Assembly (NCBI GenBank): GCA_016873215.1 | Contig: VGXU01000001.1 | Coordinates: forward strand, 1 to 64,000 | Direction: 5' to 3' | Origin: Planctomycetota bacterium | GTDB lineage: Bacteria; Planctomycetota; Phycisphaerae; Sedimentisphaerales; Anaerohalosphaeraceae | Length of the DNA stretch: 64,000 nucleotides | In this document: positions 62,150 through 64,000 of the stretch, one piece after another | How the letters are laid out: each line of letters begins with the position of its first letter | Position numbering within the stretch: position 1 is the stretch's first letter | Notes under the pieces: model-generated | The model's database searches: none | What the model was told of the DNA's origin: nothing | Seen by the model: only the letters and a program-made list of their open reading frames with translations | Translations under genes and position numbers: made by a program

Positions 62150-62948
62150 ACAAAACTCCTTCAAAAAAGTATTTATTTCGTGGTTCATAGCCGAAAAACC
62201 GACAAAACCACGGGGGCGCAAAAAAGGCGCCTCTTATATAGGGCGGACTTGCACGCCTGTGTCGAAAATTCGTGATTTTTGCGGGACGAAAAAACTGTAA
62301 GTCTTTATGGGGAAGGGAGTTAAAAATTTATGGAATTATTGAAAATAGCAGGATAGTGCAATCGCAATACGTTTTATCTGGATAAAACGTATTGCGAATT
62401 GAGAATGCAGAATTTAGAATTGAGAAAATAAAGAATAAACAAGAAAATTTCAGGCGGGATAGGACTAATGGGTCTAATGGGGCTTATGGGTGGGGAATTT
62501 AGAATGCAGAATTTAGAATTTAGAAATCAAAGGTGTAAACCACGAAAAACACGGATTAACACAGATTTTTTAACGCTAAAGACGCAAGAGGTGCAAGAGA
62601 CGCAAGGAGGGGGAAAAAAGGTCAAAAGGAAAAAAGCAAAGACAGCCCTGATTGTCCGGAAAAAGAAAAATAGAGGGTTGTAAAATCGGAGGGGGATTGT
62701 ATAATATGGGTACATCAGCAACGGGCGAAACGCAGGTATATAGGTATGCGGGGATACAGGTAGAAGAAATCCGCCGGGAGGCGGGGAAGACGTGAGAACG
62801 TGAGAACGAAAAATAGAAGAAAATAAAAGGGCCGTTCGGTCCGCCGGAGGGAAATTGGGCAAAAAATGTACCTGACCCCTTTATTTCCTCCCAAAACGGC
62901 TTTACCATCCAGTTCAACCAGAAATATCTATTTGGTTAGGGGAAATAT
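62150..62948. repeat. 799-base intergenic region of direct repeats and a long palindrome
   Basis: No gene is supported. There is a near-perfect 36-bp palindrome at 62362-62397, copies of AATGCAGAATTTAGAATT at about 62404 and 62501, short tandem motifs GACGCAAGAGGTGCAAGAG at about 62580 and GTGAGAAC twice near 62792, and ATGTACCTGACCCC at about 62868, which recalls mobile-element borders. Confidence 0.55.
62362..62397. repeat. 17-bp perfect inverted repeat with 2-base centre
   Basis: TCGCAATACGTTTTATC at 62362-62378 and its complement at 62381-62397 are separated only by TG. No T tract follows, so it does not look like a terminator. It could be a binding or recombination site or a remnant of an insertion. 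Confidence 0.7.
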
Positions 62949-63986
62949 ATGGGGAAATCAGAATTGATTAAGTCGGTTTTAGCTTCAGCAGCGATGAGCG
63001 CCAGTGATTTCGTTCGTGATGTTGCTTCTTATGGGATGTTCTCGGGCGACGATATACGCAGAAAGAAATCGCAGATTGATGAGCAGGCCAAAGAATATGA
63101 AACATTAAATCGCAGGATACGAGAGAAACGACACCGTTTGACAGACTGTATCTTCCTTGGCGGGGATGTTCTGACGGATATGATATCCCAATCGTATGAC
63201 ATTCCTGGCGATGTGCTTGAAGCCTATCAGACGGTTTATCCAGATCTTGCGGCAGCGAAATCATTCCAAGATGCAGTGAATTCTTACGATGAAAACCAAC
63301 TGACGGGTTTTATCTCCAGCATAAAAGGCAAACTATTTGAAATGCAATATGCCGACCACCTTAATTCCGGAGTTCTGCCGGAGGGGTATTATGCAGAACT
63401 TGCCCATTCGGTTACGCAGCCCGGCTGGGATATCGAGGTGGTTGGGCCCGATGGTCATATTGCGGATTTAATTCAGACAAAGGCCACAGACTCAGCACAG
63501 TATGTACTTGAGGCCCTGCATCGCTATCCTGATATAGATGTTGTGACGACAGGAGAGGTATATTCTCAACTTGTAATGCAGGATATGACAGAACGCATTA
63601 CGGACTCAGGAATCAGCAATGATGTGATTACCGATTATGTTAATGATACTATTGATGGAACGTCTATACACATGGATTGGTCGCCCCCGCTTATCTCGCT
63701 TGCGTTAATTGCCTTTACGGCCTATTCCATGGAAAACCTGTCTCTATACGAAAAATCTGCTCATTTTGGAACCAGAGCGGGCAAAAGCTATCTATGCTAT
63801 CTTCTTGGAAAAGGAGCTGCGGTTTTTACCCAGTCTTGGCCGTTAGGTCTTGCTGTTAGCCTTGTATCTCGTTATTTGGCGGTAAAGGGCAAGGCTCAGA
63901 GAGACGTGTATTTAAGACTGTGTGAAATAGAACAGACAAACGATAAGATTATTGGCCGTCTGGAGTCACATTTAAGCAAAATATAA
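62949..63986 (+). CDS. nuclease-like membrane protein of unknown function
   Basis: The 345-residue protein has a helical N-terminus (about residues 1-110) and a region about 120-200 that resembles a PD-(D/E)xK nuclease fold: KGKLFEMQYADHL with a Glu, GWDIEVVGPDG with Asp, then ADLIQTKAT with Q-x-K. The C-terminal third has hydrophobic segments (ISLALIAFTAYS, GAAVFTQSWPLGLAVSLVS). No family is recalled. The gene is preceded by repeat-rich DNA and followed by another gene starting 12 bases later, so it may be part of a defence, toxin or mobile module. Confidence 0.55.
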   Translation: MGKSELIKSVLASAAMSASDFVRDVASYGMFSGDDIRRKKSQIDEQAKEYETLNRRIREKRHRLTDCIFLGGDVLTDMISQSYDIPGDVLEAYQTVYPDLAAAKSFQDAVNSYDENQLTGFISSIKGKLFEMQYADHLNSGVLPEGYYAELAHSVTQPGWDIEVVGPDGHIADLIQTKATDSAQYVLEALHRYPDIDVVTTGEVYSQLVMQDMTERITDSGISNDVITDYVNDTIDGTSIHMDWSPPLISLALIAFTAYSMENLSLYEKSAHFGTRAGKSYLCYLLGKGAAVFTQSWPLGLAVSLVSRYLAVKGKAQRDVYLRLCEIEQTNDKIIGRLESHLSKI

Positions 63987-63997
63987 AGGAGTATTTT

Positions 63998-64000
63998 ATG
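63998..64000 (+). CDS. start codon of the next gene, cut off by the window end
   Basis: An ATG at 63998-64000 is preceded by AAAGGAG with good spacing, 12 bases after the nuclease-like gene stop. Only the start codon is visible, so no product can be named. The spacing suggests an operon with the preceding gene. Confidence 0.55.

Noticed and set aside
61048-62948. CRISPR array in the repeat-rich end of the window
   Set aside because: Repeats are irregular in spacing and sequence, with no constant spacer length and no cas genes.

Overview
The window looks like a chromosome piece from an anaerobic, fermentative, Gram-negative bacterium. The best guess is a Planctomycetota of class Phycisphaerae. 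The clues are a Kdo transferase (lipid A/LPS), a PEP-CTERM sorting tail, a large secreted LamG protein with a dockerin-like end, a sialate esterase, an alpha-L-fucosidase, and a small 'STGPRTPEGK' protein of a type common in these bacteria. This placement is inference; no rRNA is present.

Layout. (1) 0.1-5.2 kb, minus: the [FeFe]-hydrogenase maturation operon hydG-aspartase-hydF-hydE. (2) 5.4-13.2 kb, plus and divergent: rex, a membrane histidine kinase, a trimeric NAD-linked (probably electron-bifurcating) [FeFe] hydrogenase with an extra thioredoxin-like ferredoxin, and a lone receiver protein. (3) 13.4-20.4 kb: tRNA-Arg(CCG), waaA, then ADP-forming acyl-CoA synthetase, a CoA-transferase/GNAT fusion and an HDAC-like deacylase. 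(4) 20.4-24.8 kb: alpha-L-fucosidase, two copies of a ~180-bp MITE-like element, two gene fragments joined head to head, and a uroporphyrinogen-decarboxylase-family protein. (5) 24.9-31.9 kb, minus: one tightly packed operon led by an Rrf2 (NsrR-like) regulator, then cupin, HD protein, hybrid cluster protein, an isoprenoid-synthase-like protein, a SAM methyltransferase, two tandem exported proteins separated by a duplication scar, and an Fe-S protein. (6) 32.1-36.8 kb: zinc-ribbon protein, rsmE, a hemerythrin-domain protein, RNase P RNA, a flavoprotein and a Nudix hydrolase. (7) 36.8-44.0 kb: sialate O-acetylesterase, a transglutaminase-like protein and a large secreted glycan-active candidate. 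(8) 44.6-55.9 kb: housekeeping genes (greA, lepA, tyrS, obgE, coaX, an mnmE-like GTPase) with a TlpA-type thioredoxin protein, aldose 1-epimerase and a gutted sodium/solute symporter. (9) 55.9-61.0 kb: anti-sigma/ECF sigma pair, an exported protein, a TIGR03960-type radical SAM protein and ApbE. (10) 61.0-64.0 kb: repeat-rich accessory DNA with one planctomycete-type small protein and a nuclease-like membrane protein.

How it fits together. The cell appears to ferment sugars from host or algal glycans, conserve energy through ADP-forming acetyl-CoA synthetase, and dispose of electrons as H2 through HydABC. Rex (NADH/NAD+) and a two-component pair probably tune the hydrogenase. The Hcp operon looks like a nitrosative or redox stress response. 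It is the least conventional part of the window because it carries an isoprenoid-synthase-like protein, a methyltransferase and a duplicated exported protein.
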